Assembly: GCA_024636345.1 (NCBI GenBank)
Contig: JAGXHG010000007.1
Location: 1 to 64,000 of the forward strand
DNA: 64,000 bases
Reading direction: 5' to 3'
Source of the DNA: Desulfobulbaceae bacterium
GTDB taxonomy: Bacteria > Desulfobacterota > Desulfobulbia > Desulfobulbales > Desulfocapsaceae
How positions within the stretch are numbered: the stretch's first letter is position 1; every line of letters starts with the position of its first letter. Below are positions 47,235-56,694 of the stretch, piece by piece. Both the position numbers and the translations under genes were made by a program. Below the pieces are notes generated by a model. The model saw only the letters and a program-made list of their open reading frames with translations, ran no database searches and was not told the origin of the DNA.

Positions 47235-48002
47235 TTATGCATTCATGTAAAAAACATTGGGCAATGCCCCGGTGTCGGGACGTAAAACCCAGATCTTGGT
47301 ATCAGGCGTGTGGAGTAAGCGATAGATCTCGGTGGACTTGTCTTTCAGGTCGCCAAAGATTCTTGCCCCGGTAGGACAGGCTGCGGCGCAGGCGGTTTCC
47401 TTTTTACCTTCGGCAAGACGGGTATCGATGCAGAAATTACATTTGTCGATGGCATATTTTTCTTCATTGAAATAGCGGGCATTATAGGGACAGGCTGCCA
47501 TGCAGGTCTTGCAACCAATGCATTTTTTGTAATCCATAACGACAATGCCGGTCTCAGGGTCTTTGTATGTCGCCTTTGTCGGGCAGACCCGGACGCAGGG
47601 AGGCCGATTGCAGTGGTTGCAAAGTACTGGTCTGAACTCCCGTTTTTCAACACCGTTCTCAGTGGTCAGACGTTCCTGGATTGCAGTTCTGTAGGCGCCA
47701 TGGGCATCAGGCACATGGTTTGTCTGCTTACAGGCCTCTATGCATCTCTCACAGTCGATACAACGGTTTTGACGCATAACCATGCTATAATGTTTGGGGT
47801 ATGGATACTGGCCTTCAACCGGGATGTCCAAATCTGGATTGATCTGACTGCTGGCATGAGATGCTGACGTCAGAGACAGCACAGAGCCTCCCAGGAAAAC
47901 ACCAGTAACTGCAAGTCCCATTTGCAGGAATTTACGACGTTCCTGTAAAGGCATATTTTCAATGCCTTCATTTTTTTCATTTTCCAAGTCCTCGATATTC
48001 AT
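47235..48002 (-). CDS. Tat-exported four-cluster ferredoxin subunit (NrfC/PsrB-like)
   Basis: A 255-residue iron-sulfur protein. ATG 48002 follows GGAGGCTCAGA; the longer frame to 48146 has no such site. The twin-arginine leader ERRKFLQMGLAVTG directs folded export to the periplasm. Sixteen cysteines form four [4Fe-4S] sets: 81/84/87/91, 128/131/136/140, 161/164/167/171 and 188/191/205/209. This is the wiring subunit type of NrfC, PsrB and DsrO. It is first in the operon with the hexahaem cytochrome and NrfD-type protein, suggesting a cytochrome-to-quinone electron conduit. Confidence 0.9.
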   Translation of the reverse strand: MNIEDLENEKNEGIENMPLQERRKFLQMGLAVTGVFLGGSVLSLTSASHASSQINPDLDIPVEGQYPYPKHYSMVMRQNRCIDCERCIEACKQTNHVPDAHGAYRTAIQERLTTENGVEKREFRPVLCNHCNRPPCVRVCPTKATYKDPETGIVVMDYKKCIGCKTCMAACPYNARYFNEEKYAIDKCNFCIDTRLAEGKKETACAAACPTGARIFGDLKDKSTEIYRLLHTPDTKIWVLRPDTGALPNVFYMNA

Positions 48003-48696
48003 TCTGAGCCTCCTGTACTTGATACACCGAAAAAGTGTTTCGAAACGAGCCGGAGAATCAGAATGATATATATCTGTTTTTCCGGCAGATAAAGGGTCGT
48101 TGCAGACGTTGCTGGTACAGGCTGCAACCTTGTTGTTACTATTCAATAGTAATGTGTCTGTATGTCTAGTGCGTTCAGCCGGTAAAGAGAATCTCCATAT
48201 TTCAGAATATTGTTTAGCGAAGCTGGATACTGTGTAATAAACTGCAGTGCTTCTTGCTAATCATGAAAAAAATTGTCACATATCTGGAGCAATCTTGGTC
48301 ACTATATAAAACTTTTTTATTAACAGCAATCAAAAATGAATGAAAATTCATTTTTAATTGTTGTGAATAACGCTATGATATTAAATAAAATTATTTATAT
48401 GATGCTCGAGTCTGATATTGTCTTATGCTCGATACCATAATGAAATTTATATAAAAATATGTATTTCTGATAATGGAGTTTGTTTTAAATTGGAGTATTG
48501 ATCTGTCACGTAAGATTTTGAAAAAAATCCGGCCGGAATGATAGACTGGCAGATATGGAGTGATCATCTCTTGATGATTCTTGACAGGTTTGCTTGGTCT
48601 GGAGTATCTTTTCCACTATTGATGTATAGTTGATGACAGATGTTAAGTGTCTTTAAAATGTGACATAAAAGGAATTACCCTTTTAGGGGGAGAAAT
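48003..48696. promoter_or_regulatory. Long AT-rich divergent region
   Basis: About 690 bp between the redox operon (minus) and the pentapeptide-repeat gene (plus). It contains a near-perfect inverted repeat (CAAT-C-AAAAATGAAT gaaa ATTCATTTTT-A-ATTG, 48327-48360), probably a regulator site or cruciform since no T tract follows. No gene is supported. Confidence 0.4.
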
Positions 48697-50154
48697 ATGG
48701 ATGCTTTGAAAAAAATTGTTCCAGCAATGCTGGTGAGTATTCTGGTCTTGAATTGGAATCATGTTACTTTTGCCGGACAAGGCAGTGGTCATGATAAAGT
48801 GCAGGATAACAGGAAACAACTGATTGAAACCAACAGCTGTCCTGGATGTGATCTTTCTGGTGTAAATCTTGACAGGGAAAATTTGACAGGTGCTAATCTT
48901 GAAGGGGCTAACCTGTCTAAAGTAAGATTGCATCTTGCTACTTTGGCTAATGCTAACTTACGGAATGCAGATCTGAGAGATGCCGAATTTGGTGGTTCTG
49001 ATCTGGCAAACGCAGATCTTCGTGGTGCAGATTTGAGAGGCACGACCTTTGTTGGGGCTTATCTTGTTGGTACTCAATTTGACAACGAAGCCCTCTTGAA
49101 TCAGCAGTCAGAAGAAATTGTCTCTGGTAATGTTCCTGCGCAGGATATTGTTGATGAACATTCTGTTCCCGCTTCAGATGAGCAGGTAAAATCATCAGTT
49201 GGGGAAGAAAATAAAGGTCAGGGTGATGCGTCTGTACAAAATCAGCCATCTGAGATCGTAAAAAATGTGGAAAGCACTCCAGTTGAAGAACCAGGTTTTT
49301 TCGATAAGACCTTGAAGAGTGTAAAAGAGATGTTTGTATTTGGTGAACGTGATGAAAATAAGACGGGTGCAGAGAGTGTGGCTGAAACCGGAAAGGCTGA
49401 TGGGGTGATTGAGGAAGCAATACCTGCTGTGGAAACAGTGCCGGAAAAGAATGTTGTTGTCGACATCCCTCCTGTCAAAGAGGAAGAATCATCTGTGTCT
49501 GGAGGTGCTGAGGCTGTCGCTTCACCAGAAGAACCAGGATTTTTTGATAAAACTTTTGAGAGTGTGAAAAGTTTGTTTGGGCAGAGTGAAAATGTCGCTA
49601 ATGAAGTAGTGCCAGAAAAAGCAGATGAAGCTGGAAAGTCTGATGAGGCTATTCCTGAAACTGCAGTTGTTGAACAGGTGGCTCTTCCTCCGGTGGAATC
49701 AGAACCTTCAGCAGCTCCAGTTGTTGCAGAAGAGAATAAAAAGGTGGACAACGATCCCGCAGGTCTTGTAAAAAAAGATGATATCATTCAGGAAGAGAAA
49801 TCGGACTCAGTGGTTGAAATAGAGAAAAACATGCAACGTCTGCTTGATACTAAAGGTTGTTATGGGTGCAGGCTCACGGGGGTAGATCTGACTGACAAAA
49901 ATTTAGATGGCGTTGATCTCGAAGGTGCAGATCTGAGTGGAAGTAGACTTGAAGGGGCTGACCTTGAAAATGCGAACTTGAAAGGAGCTATACTTGTAGG
50001 GGCAAATCTCAGAAACGCGAATTTGGAGGGAGCGGATCTCTATAAAGCAAATCTCTCAGATGCTGATTTAACCGGTGCCAAGTTAGACGGAACCCTCCTT
50101 GATGAGGCTCAATTGTCCGATACTCTTGGATATGAGCAAAAAGGGGGGCAGTGA
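48697..50154 (+). CDS. Secreted two-domain pentapeptide-repeat protein
   Basis: A 485-residue exported protein (signal peptide about residues 1-25, KKIVPAMLVSILVLNW). Two pentapeptide-repeat blocks, at about 48-125 and 388-480 (consensus A(D/N)LxxA), each open with a CxxC pair: NSCPGCDLSG at Cys48/51 and GCYGCRLTG at Cys388/391. They are joined by an acidic, Glu/Val/Ala/Pro-rich linker of about 260 residues. The linker contains two copies of EEPGFFDKTxxSVKxxF, near residues 199 and 280. The blocks should form square beta-helices. Function is unknown; no toxin or immunity partner is seen. Confidence 0.85.
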   Translation: MDALKKIVPAMLVSILVLNWNHVTFAGQGSGHDKVQDNRKQLIETNSCPGCDLSGVNLDRENLTGANLEGANLSKVRLHLATLANANLRNADLRDAEFGGSDLANADLRGADLRGTTFVGAYLVGTQFDNEALLNQQSEEIVSGNVPAQDIVDEHSVPASDEQVKSSVGEENKGQGDASVQNQPSEIVKNVESTPVEEPGFFDKTLKSVKEMFVFGERDENKTGAESVAETGKADGVIEEAIPAVETVPEKNVVVDIPPVKEEESSVSGGAEAVASPEEPGFFDKTFESVKSLFGQSENVANEVVPEKADEAGKSDEAIPETAVVEQVALPPVESEPSAAPVVAEENKKVDNDPAGLVKKDDIIQEEKSDSVVEIEKNMQRLLDTKGCYGCRLTGVDLTDKNLDGVDLEGADLSGSRLEGADLENANLKGAILVGANLRNANLEGADLYKANLSDADLTGAKLDGTLLDEAQLSDTLGYEQKGGQ

Positions 50155-50198
50155 AATTCGGAGGAATCTACAAATGACTGGTCGGCATGTAAAGATGA

Positions 50199-50219
50199 AG
50201 CTGATACATTGTATCAGCT
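50199..50219. other. Intergenic hairpin
   Basis: A perfect 9-bp inverted repeat AGCTGATAC-ATT-GTATCAGCT between two convergent genes. It has no T tract, so it is not a classical intrinsic terminator. It may act as an RNA-stability hairpin or protein site. Confidence 0.5.
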
Positions 50220-50246
50220 CATGAACTCAGGGAATTGTTCTGGATA

Positions 50247-50831
50247 TCATATAAGGAGGTCGTTTTTTTGTGAAAGCAGGTCTAATACCTTGTAGATTCG
50301 GTCATAGGCTGGGTTCTGTTCATCGCGAAGAATTGCTTCGATACTCTCTATCCGGCTCTGTAATTCGGCGGTCCTGATCTCCAAATTTTGAATAGTGAGC
50401 GCTGCCGCACTTTCTGTAGTATCCATTGCCTGACTTAGATCCAGGGCGTTACGCATTATTGACTGAACATTGGCAATCTTTTCAAGGCGCAAAAAAAGTT
50501 CATCAAAATTAATCGGTTTTTCCAGGTAGTCGGCAGCGCCTTTTTTCATTGCCTCAACTGCGGTATCAACTGACGAGTGAGCAGTGATCAGAATAACCTC
50601 AATATTCTGACTGATTTTTTTGGCAATATCAAGAACCTCGATGCCACCGATTGAGCCCGGCATCATCAGGTCAGTCAGGACCACATCAATATGCTGTTGG
50701 GGAAGAATTTTTCTTGCCTGATAACCATCTTCAGCGATCAACACCTCATACCCTTCTTTTTCAAGGCGTTTTTCAAGCATTCTTCTGATAACAGGATCAT
50801 CGTCAACAACGAGTATGGTCATATTCCTCAT
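50247..50831 (-). CDS. Response regulator with C-terminal coiled coil
   Basis: A 194-residue protein with an N-terminal receiver domain (TILVVDDDPVIRRML; phospho-Asp in VVLTDLMMPG; ITAHSSVD and YLEKPINF switch residues) and a C-terminal helical part (LEIRTAELQSRIESIEAIL) likely to be a coiled coil. It has no DNA-binding or enzymatic output. ATG 50831 follows GAGG at 8 nt. Located last in the cheA-cheW-cheB-cheR operon, it may be the diffusible output or a phosphate sink. Confidence 0.85.
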   Translation of the reverse strand: MRNMTILVVDDDPVIRRMLEKRLEKEGYEVLIAEDGYQARKILPQQHIDVVLTDLMMPGSIGGIEVLDIAKKISQNIEVILITAHSSVDTAVEAMKKGAADYLEKPINFDELFLRLEKIANVQSIMRNALDLSQAMDTTESAAALTIQNLEIRTAELQSRIESIEAILRDEQNPAYDRIYKVLDLLSQKNDLLI

Positions 50832-50845
50832 GCAAGATGCCTCAT

Positions 50846-51682
50846 TTATTTTTTCTGATAAAAGATTGATCGTAAATGTCTCTTGGGAATAAAACGAGGA
50901 CAGATACCAGTGAGTGATTCTGTGGAGCCAATGATGAGATAGCCATCATCAGCCAAGCTGTCAGCTATTTTATTGAAAAGCTTCTGGCGGTCGGGAAGGG
51001 TGAAATAGATAGCAACGTTACGGCAAAAAATGATGTCAAATTTGCCAAGACCGACAAAAGGCAACATGAGGTTTAGTTTTCTAAACTGAACCATGGCCCG
51101 GATTTCATCTTTGATCGTCCAAGAATCACCAAACATGGTGAAATAACGCTGCAGCTTATCACCAGGAAGTCCTCGCTCCATCTCAAATTTGTTGTATTTT
51201 CCACGGCTGGCCTGGGCGACTGCTCCGTCTGAAATATCCGTGCCGAGAAGTTTGATGGTGTATTTGGAAATATTAGGAAGCATCTCCTTGATAATGATGG
51301 CAATCGAGTAGAGTTCCTGTCCTGTTGATGAGGCGGCGCTCCATATCTTGAGATTAGTTTTCAGGGCCGGAGAAGCAGGAGTACGGGCGTCGATCAGTTC
51401 GGGCAGTAATTTGTGCTGCAGGAGTTCAAAGGGGCCTTTGTCACGAAAAAAAAGCGTTTCATTGGTGGAGATGGCATCAATAATCTTACGTTCAATGATT
51501 TTGCTGGGTTCAGTTTTGGCCTTCTGGTACAGCTCCTTGTAGGTATTGCAGCCGTGTTCGGTGGCGATGGAGCCCAAGCGTGTCTCAAACAGATATGATT
51601 TACTCTGGTCAAGAAATATTCCCGATATGTCGTGAATATATTGAGCAACAAGCTTCAGCTCGTCTGGTGATATCTTTAGCAT
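50846..51682 (-). CDS. cheR: Chemoreceptor methyltransferase CheR
   Basis: A 278-residue SAM-dependent enzyme that methylates glutamates on chemoreceptors. The N-terminal helical domain (ELKLVAQYIHDISGIFL) is followed by the CheR signature TNETLFFRDKGPFE. The SAM core has KIWSAASSTGQELYSIAI and the motif FDIIFCRNVAIYF. It sits between cheB and the receiver gene, 14 bp from the latter. No receptor gene is in the window. Confidence 0.95.
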   Translation of the reverse strand: MLKISPDELKLVAQYIHDISGIFLDQSKSYLFETRLGSIATEHGCNTYKELYQKAKTEPSKIIERKIIDAISTNETLFFRDKGPFELLQHKLLPELIDARTPASPALKTNLKIWSAASSTGQELYSIAIIIKEMLPNISKYTIKLLGTDISDGAVAQASRGKYNKFEMERGLPGDKLQRYFTMFGDSWTIKDEIRAMVQFRKLNLMLPFVGLGKFDIIFCRNVAIYFTLPDRQKLFNKIADSLADDGYLIIGSTESLTGICPRFIPKRHLRSIFYQKK

Positions 51683-51734
51683 GCTGTCAGAAGTGTGATC
51701 ATAGTGAGAAGGACATTTTGTTTTTTTATGAGGT

Positions 51735-52865
51735 CTATCTGACGCTTTTGGTAATTTCAGCAGCGATTTTATTTAAAGGGGCGACGATGTCAGCTAGACC
51801 CTGTTGAATGGGGGCTTTTGGCATTCCATAAACGACACAGGTGGCCTCGTCTTGGGCAATAACAAAGGCACCTTTTTGTTTAAGAATCTGCAAACCTTTT
51901 GTGCCATCTGAACCCATTCCGGTCATGATCACGGCAGTTGTGCGACCAACATAATAATCTCCGACTGAACGAAACAGATAATCGGCTGATGGCTTGCAGG
52001 AATTTTCAGGTGGATCGTTGGTGATTTTGATGATTCGATTTTTCCCATCAGCGCTGGCCACGAGTTTCATTTGCTTCCCACCTGGTGCAATGTAGACAGT
52101 GTTGGGCTGGATCGGCTCAGTGTCTTCTGCTTCTTTTACGGTGAGGGCGCATTTGGCATCGAGGCTTGCGGCCAGAGATTTGGTGAAAACCGGTGGCATA
52201 TGCTGGACAATGACCACCGGGACACCAAGGTCACCGGGAAGTTGAGGTAACATTTGGCTGAGGGCGTTTGGCCCTCCTGTTGATATTCCGATGGTTACAA
52301 TCTCTGATTTTCCTCTTCGTACAGATGTCCTGGGAGTACTGCTCGTAGCAGTAATTGCCTGAGGATGCAACGGAGAGACTGTTTTTTTCCCAAGAAGAGT
52401 TTTGGGCCGAGTGAACACGCCCTTTGTGCCAAGCAATGAGCGTGCATTGCTTGAATTGCTGAAAGCTTCAAGCATTGGCAGGAGGGCATTTTTTATTTGA
52501 TCCTTCCCTTCTTGCAGGTTGGCGCTGCTTTGTGGTTTGAGAATAAAATCAAAAGCACCAAGCTCCAAAGCCTTCATGGTCATGTGGCTTCCATCGTCAG
52601 TAAGCGTTGAGAGCATGATCGCACCGACACCAGGATGGTTCTTTTGTAATTCGGCCAGGACCTCCAGTCCGTTCATCTCCGGCATCTCAATATCCAGGGT
52701 AAGCAGGTCTGGTTTTAAGGTAGCAATCTTGGACATGGCAATCTTGCCATTATGAGCAATGCCTACAACCTCGACTCCTGGAATCTCAGCCAGGATATCA
52801 CTGACAGCCTTCCGGTAAACAATGGTGTCGTCTACAACTAAAACGCGTAGTTTTTTTGCAAGCAT
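51735..52865 (-). CDS. cheB: Chemotaxis methylesterase/deamidase CheB
   Basis: A 376-residue protein with an N-terminal receiver (RVLVVDDTIVYRKAV; phospho-Asp in LLTLDIEMPEMNG) and a C-terminal methylesterase. The catalytic triad is visible as Ser in GISTGGPNAL, His in VQHMPP and Asp in MTGMGSDGTKG. The linker is about 60 residues and basic. ATG 52865 lies 2 bp past the stop of cheW, so translation is coupled. It removes methyl groups added by CheR, giving adaptation. Confidence 0.95.
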   Translation of the reverse strand: MLAKKLRVLVVDDTIVYRKAVSDILAEIPGVEVVGIAHNGKIAMSKIATLKPDLLTLDIEMPEMNGLEVLAELQKNHPGVGAIMLSTLTDDGSHMTMKALELGAFDFILKPQSSANLQEGKDQIKNALLPMLEAFSNSSNARSLLGTKGVFTRPKTLLGKKTVSPLHPQAITATSSTPRTSVRRGKSEIVTIGISTGGPNALSQMLPQLPGDLGVPVVIVQHMPPVFTKSLAASLDAKCALTVKEAEDTEPIQPNTVYIAPGGKQMKLVASADGKNRIIKITNDPPENSCKPSADYLFRSVGDYYVGRTTAVIMTGMGSDGTKGLQILKQKGAFVIAQDEATCVVYGMPKAPIQQGLADIVAPLNKIAAEITKSVR

Positions 52866-52867
52866 TA

Positions 52868-53332
52868 TCAGTGACCTTGTTCCTCGATGCGTAAGACTTT
52901 GTTAATATCAAGGATACCAATAAGCTTGTCATCAGTCTTATAGACTCCAGAAAAAAATTCTCCCTGAATCCCTCCCATATTGGCAGGGGCACGTTCAATT
53001 TTGTCCGTGTCTGCAGAAATGACATCACTCAGCCGGGTGACAAGAAGGCCTACATGTTCACCTGGTGAGCTTACAATAATATTTCGCGAATTGAGGGTAG
53101 CATCTGTTGACCCGAGGCCGAGTTTCTTTCCAAGATCAATGATGGTCACAATCTGCCCACGAAGGTTCAAGATTCCGGTGACATAGGAAGGGGCCTGGGG
53201 AACTTTTGTCATATCCATCAGTTTATTGATTTCCTGAATCTTCAAGATATCCATTCCGCACAAGGCGTCGCCGACAAAAAAAGTAGCCAGTTCGACAAGT
53301 GTTTTGTTGGTAGTAGTTTTTTTTTCGTTCAT
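52868..53332 (-). CDS. cheW: CheW coupling protein
   Basis: A 154-residue adaptor linking chemoreceptors to CheA. ATG 53332 follows AGAGGAATCAT; the longer frame to 53374 is not needed. CheW marks include LATFFVGDALCGMDILKIQEI, VPQAPSYVTGILNLRGQIVTIIDLGKKLG and LVTRLSDV. It is the second gene of the operon, 230 bp after cheA. Confidence 0.95.
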   Translation of the reverse strand: MNEKKTTTNKTLVELATFFVGDALCGMDILKIQEINKLMDMTKVPQAPSYVTGILNLRGQIVTIIDLGKKLGLGSTDATLNSRNIIVSSPGEHVGLLVTRLSDVISADTDKIERAPANMGGIQGEFFSGVYKTDDKLIGILDINKVLRIEEQGH

Positions 53333-53562
53333 ATGATTCCTCTTAACAAAGCAACATGGATTGATGAAGAGCAAACTTCGATCTTCTGGGTAATGCTTTG
53401 GCCGTTAAGGACTGAGTTGTGAATTTTCAGGTTCTTTTTTTACGGTCCGTTATGTAATTATATGCCATATAAAGTTGCAGAATATGATTATCAACAATGT
53501 TTCTGAAGGGAAAAAGAGGACAAATGAGTTACCTCTTTTTCGTGTTCATTTTTTTCAGATGA
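53333..53562. other. Spacer between cheA and cheW
   Basis: 230 bp, unusually long inside an operon whose other gaps are 2-52 bp. It contains AT-rich sequence and no recognisable gene; an internal promoter is possible. Confidence 0.3.
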
Positions 53563-56403
53563 TCAGAAGAGACGTTTGATATAATCATGGACACAGGCCA
53601 TTAATTTTTCTTTGTCCAGTTTGATATGGTATTCATCAACACCAACGGCCTTGCCTTTGGCGATATCCTCGTCTGCCGCCAGTGTGGTCAAGGCAATAAT
53701 AGGAATATTGTTATACTTGGGGTTCTTCCTGATGGTTTCTGTCAGTTCAAAACCATTCATGTTTGGCATCTCAATATCAGTTACCACCATGGAAATTTCA
53801 TCGGCATGTTTTTGCAGCAGGTCCCAGGCAATGGCTCCGTCCGCCCCTTCAATGACTTTGTATCCTGATTCAGTCATGTAGTTTTTGACTTGATTACGGA
53901 AAAAGTTTGAATCTTCAGCAATAAGGATTGTGGGGATAACCCCGCTGGTTTTATCAACTTCAAAAACTGGTTTTTCAGCAAACCATTCAGGATAGAGAGT
54001 TTGTACTATCTCAAAGACATCAACAAGCATGGTGGTGTGGGCATCGATGATTATGGAACCCATGATTCCAGGCTGTTTAAGGGTTGTGCCATCGATTTCT
54101 GTAGTAATTTCAATGGCGTCAATGGGACCAATGGCCAAGAGGCCAATTGGCTTTGAACAGATGTTAAAAACGATAACCAGTAGGTCGTCTTGGTCTGCCA
54201 AGGGATGGACTGACGAAATGTCATCGACAGTAATCAGGGCAAGACTTCCTCCTCGGTACTGCATGACCCGTCTGCCACCCATGTCTTCGATCTCTGATCG
54301 TTTGATTTTTTCAATTCGTTCCACCTGATTCAGGGGGACGGCAAATTGTTCATGTTCAGAGCTACGGAAGATAAGCAAGGCCTGTTTATCTTTCTGGGCC
54401 CGCATGAGTTCTGCTGCTGCCAATGCTACTTCATTCGCCCTGTCTGTGCCGTCAATGGAGGTCAGGCGAGCCATTTTTGCCAGATTGCTCACATCAAGAA
54501 TCAAGGCAATACGGCCATCACCCATGATCGTGGCACCGGCGTAACCTTTGCACTGCTGCAGATGTCTACCCAGAGGTTTGATGACAATCTCCTCTGAATC
54601 CTGCAGGCGGTCAACAATAAGGCCATATTTCATGGAGCTGGTAGAGACGACTACGATATTCAGGGCACTTGAGGCGGCGAAGCGGCGATCTGTAACGGAG
54701 CGGTCAGCTGTCGTGGGTTTATTTTCTTCTTCCTGTCCTTCATTAGAGGTCTGGAAAAAGGGAGATTCTTTGCCCCGGCGATCGGCAATGCTGCCCCGCC
54801 TGTCTTCTTTCTGTTCTGCTTTTTCTTGATCCCAGTAGGTGCGCTCTGTTTCTATGACGTCAGCCAATCTGATTAAAGGCAAGAGATTACCACGGAGACG
54901 TACAACTTCAGCATTTCCTACTTTCTCCACCCGTTTTTTTACTTGATTTGCAGGGATACGCAGCAATTCTTCAAGGTTAACCTGAGGAATGGCGTATCGC
55001 TCGCCGCTGGTGGTGATAATTTGACAAGGGATAATGGCGAGGGTTAAGGGAAGTTTGATGGAAATGGTGGTTCCGTTTCCGACTTCGGAGACGATTTCTA
55101 CCTGACCGCCAAGTTTGTCGAGATTGGTTTTTACTACGTCCATGCCAACGCCACGTCCAGAGACATCTGTGACCTTTTTGGCCATGGAAAATCCTGGCAG
55201 GAAAATGAGATTTACTTTCTCTTTGTCTGACATGATCAGGGCCTGCTCGGTTGTTATCAGACCCTTGCTGATAGCGCTTGCAGCAAGCGCCTCACCGTCA
55301 AGACCTTTGCCGTCATCACGGATCTGGATTACAACCTGACCTGCTTCATGATAAGCTTTTAAGATGATAACACCTTTTTCAGCCTTACCCATCAGCTTGC
55401 GGTCTGCTGGCATTTCAATACCATGATCCACCGAGTTACGTATCAGATGGGTCAGTGGATCGTTGATGGATTCAATAATGGTCTTGTCCAGTTCAACATC
55501 ATTGCCCACTATGGTCAGCTCAATGGTTTTGTTGAGCTGTTTGGAGAGGTCGCGTACCACCCGTGGGAATTTGCTGAACACATTGCCAATGGGCTGCATC
55601 CGGGTCAACATGATAGCCTCTTGCAGTTCAGAGGTGATCAGGTCAATCCGCTGTCCTACTGCCTCGGCATTGCGCAGGTCGTTTGAGCCGATGGTCTGCA
55701 AGAGTTGATTTCTGCTGAGAACAAGTTCTCCGGCCAAGGTCATGAGTGAGTCAAGCAGGCTGACATGAACTCTGAGGCTGGTATCAGCCTTCACCTGCGG
55801 AGTTTGGGCGGCAGGGGGGGTGATATTGGCTGTAGCTGCGGGTACTAAAGAACTTGGTGTTGGGGCAGGAGGAACTATTGCATCTGGTTTTGGTGCGACT
55901 GGAGTGGGCACTGCCTGTTGTGTAGGTTCAGGAATGACAGCTTCGCTGATGACAGGTTCGGGTACTGCTTCAACAACGGGTTCTGGTGCCGGCTTTGGTG
56001 CGGCAGGCTGGACTGCATTTCCTTCTGCGATGGCATTTAAGGGGATGAGATATTCTGTAATGTCTTCATCATTGCTGGACTGAATATTGTTAATCATTGC
56101 TTCCAGTTTATCAGAACCCTGGAGAAGGACATTGACGATCTCGGGATTTGGCACAAGTTTCCTGCTGCGTATCATCCCCAGGATATTTTCCATGGCGTGA
56201 GACAACTCCTGGATCACTGTAAGTCCCATAAAACCTGCTCCCCCTTTGATGGAGTGAGCAGCCCTGAAGACTTTGTTTACCAAATTTTCATCTATGTTGG
56301 CCCCTGCTTTTTCTATCGCCAGAAGATCAGTTTCAATGTCAGCAAGATGCTCAAGGGATTCTTCGATAAAACCCTGAAGTATTTCGTCATCTTCAATTTG
56401 CAT
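53563..56403 (-). CDS. cheA: Hybrid CheA histidine kinase with second CheW-like domain and receiver
   Basis: A 946-residue kinase. There is an Hpt domain (phosphate-accepting His50 in AAHSIKGGAGFMG), an Ala/Pro-rich linker (about 130-200) in place of a typical P2 domain, dimerisation helices, the HATPase site (NPLTHLIRNSVDHGIE, DDGKGLDG, GRGVGMDVVK) and a CheW-like P5 domain. P5 is interrupted by a charged insert. A second CheW-like domain follows (QALLIFRSSEHEQFAVPLN), then a C-terminal receiver (phospho-Asp in MVVTDIEMPNMNG). It leads the che operon. The domain order suits non-flagellar or alternative chemosensory systems. Confidence 0.95.
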   Translation of the reverse strand: MQIEDDEILQGFIEESLEHLADIETDLLAIEKAGANIDENLVNKVFRAAHSIKGGAGFMGLTVIQELSHAMENILGMIRSRKLVPNPEIVNVLLQGSDKLEAMINNIQSSNDEDITEYLIPLNAIAEGNAVQPAAPKPAPEPVVEAVPEPVISEAVIPEPTQQAVPTPVAPKPDAIVPPAPTPSSLVPAATANITPPAAQTPQVKADTSLRVHVSLLDSLMTLAGELVLSRNQLLQTIGSNDLRNAEAVGQRIDLITSELQEAIMLTRMQPIGNVFSKFPRVVRDLSKQLNKTIELTIVGNDVELDKTIIESINDPLTHLIRNSVDHGIEMPADRKLMGKAEKGVIILKAYHEAGQVVIQIRDDGKGLDGEALAASAISKGLITTEQALIMSDKEKVNLIFLPGFSMAKKVTDVSGRGVGMDVVKTNLDKLGGQVEIVSEVGNGTTISIKLPLTLAIIPCQIITTSGERYAIPQVNLEELLRIPANQVKKRVEKVGNAEVVRLRGNLLPLIRLADVIETERTYWDQEKAEQKEDRRGSIADRRGKESPFFQTSNEGQEEENKPTTADRSVTDRRFAASSALNIVVVSTSSMKYGLIVDRLQDSEEIVIKPLGRHLQQCKGYAGATIMGDGRIALILDVSNLAKMARLTSIDGTDRANEVALAAAELMRAQKDKQALLIFRSSEHEQFAVPLNQVERIEKIKRSEIEDMGGRRVMQYRGGSLALITVDDISSVHPLADQDDLLVIVFNICSKPIGLLAIGPIDAIEITTEIDGTTLKQPGIMGSIIIDAHTTMLVDVFEIVQTLYPEWFAEKPVFEVDKTSGVIPTILIAEDSNFFRNQVKNYMTESGYKVIEGADGAIAWDLLQKHADEISMVVTDIEMPNMNGFELTETIRKNPKYNNIPIIALTTLAADEDIAKGKAVGVDEYHIKLDKEKLMACVHDYIKRLF

Positions 56404-56694
56404 TTATTTGGCTCCTTCTGGGAGAAATTGAAAAATAAAAAAGATTATTGCTAAGTACACAATGATCAAATAAAAACGGAATGGATTCTGTCCTTTGGGA
56501 TGAAGGTGTCTCCATACTCAAAATACAATTTTATCGCATCTGTACTTTTATATATATAGTGCATTTAAAAAGAAACAAGAAGAGCAAAAAACACCGAAAG
56601 TTGCATCGACGTAAGATTCACAAATTGTAGAAAGTGATATTGAGAAAATAGCCTTGAGTTGTCTCCTGATTTTTCTGTCCAAGTAAATGACGGA
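56404..56694. promoter_or_regulatory. Promoter region of the che operon
   Basis: About 290 bp, strongly AT-rich, between the cheA start and the convergent end of the SlyD-like gene. It probably contains the operon promoter, but no clear hexamer pair could be assigned by eye. Confidence 0.3.

Noticed and set aside
49242-49787. Ser/Thr-rich minus-strand frame over the pentapeptide-repeat gene
   Set aside because: It is the complement of the acidic, repeat-rich linker; no independent evidence of a gene.
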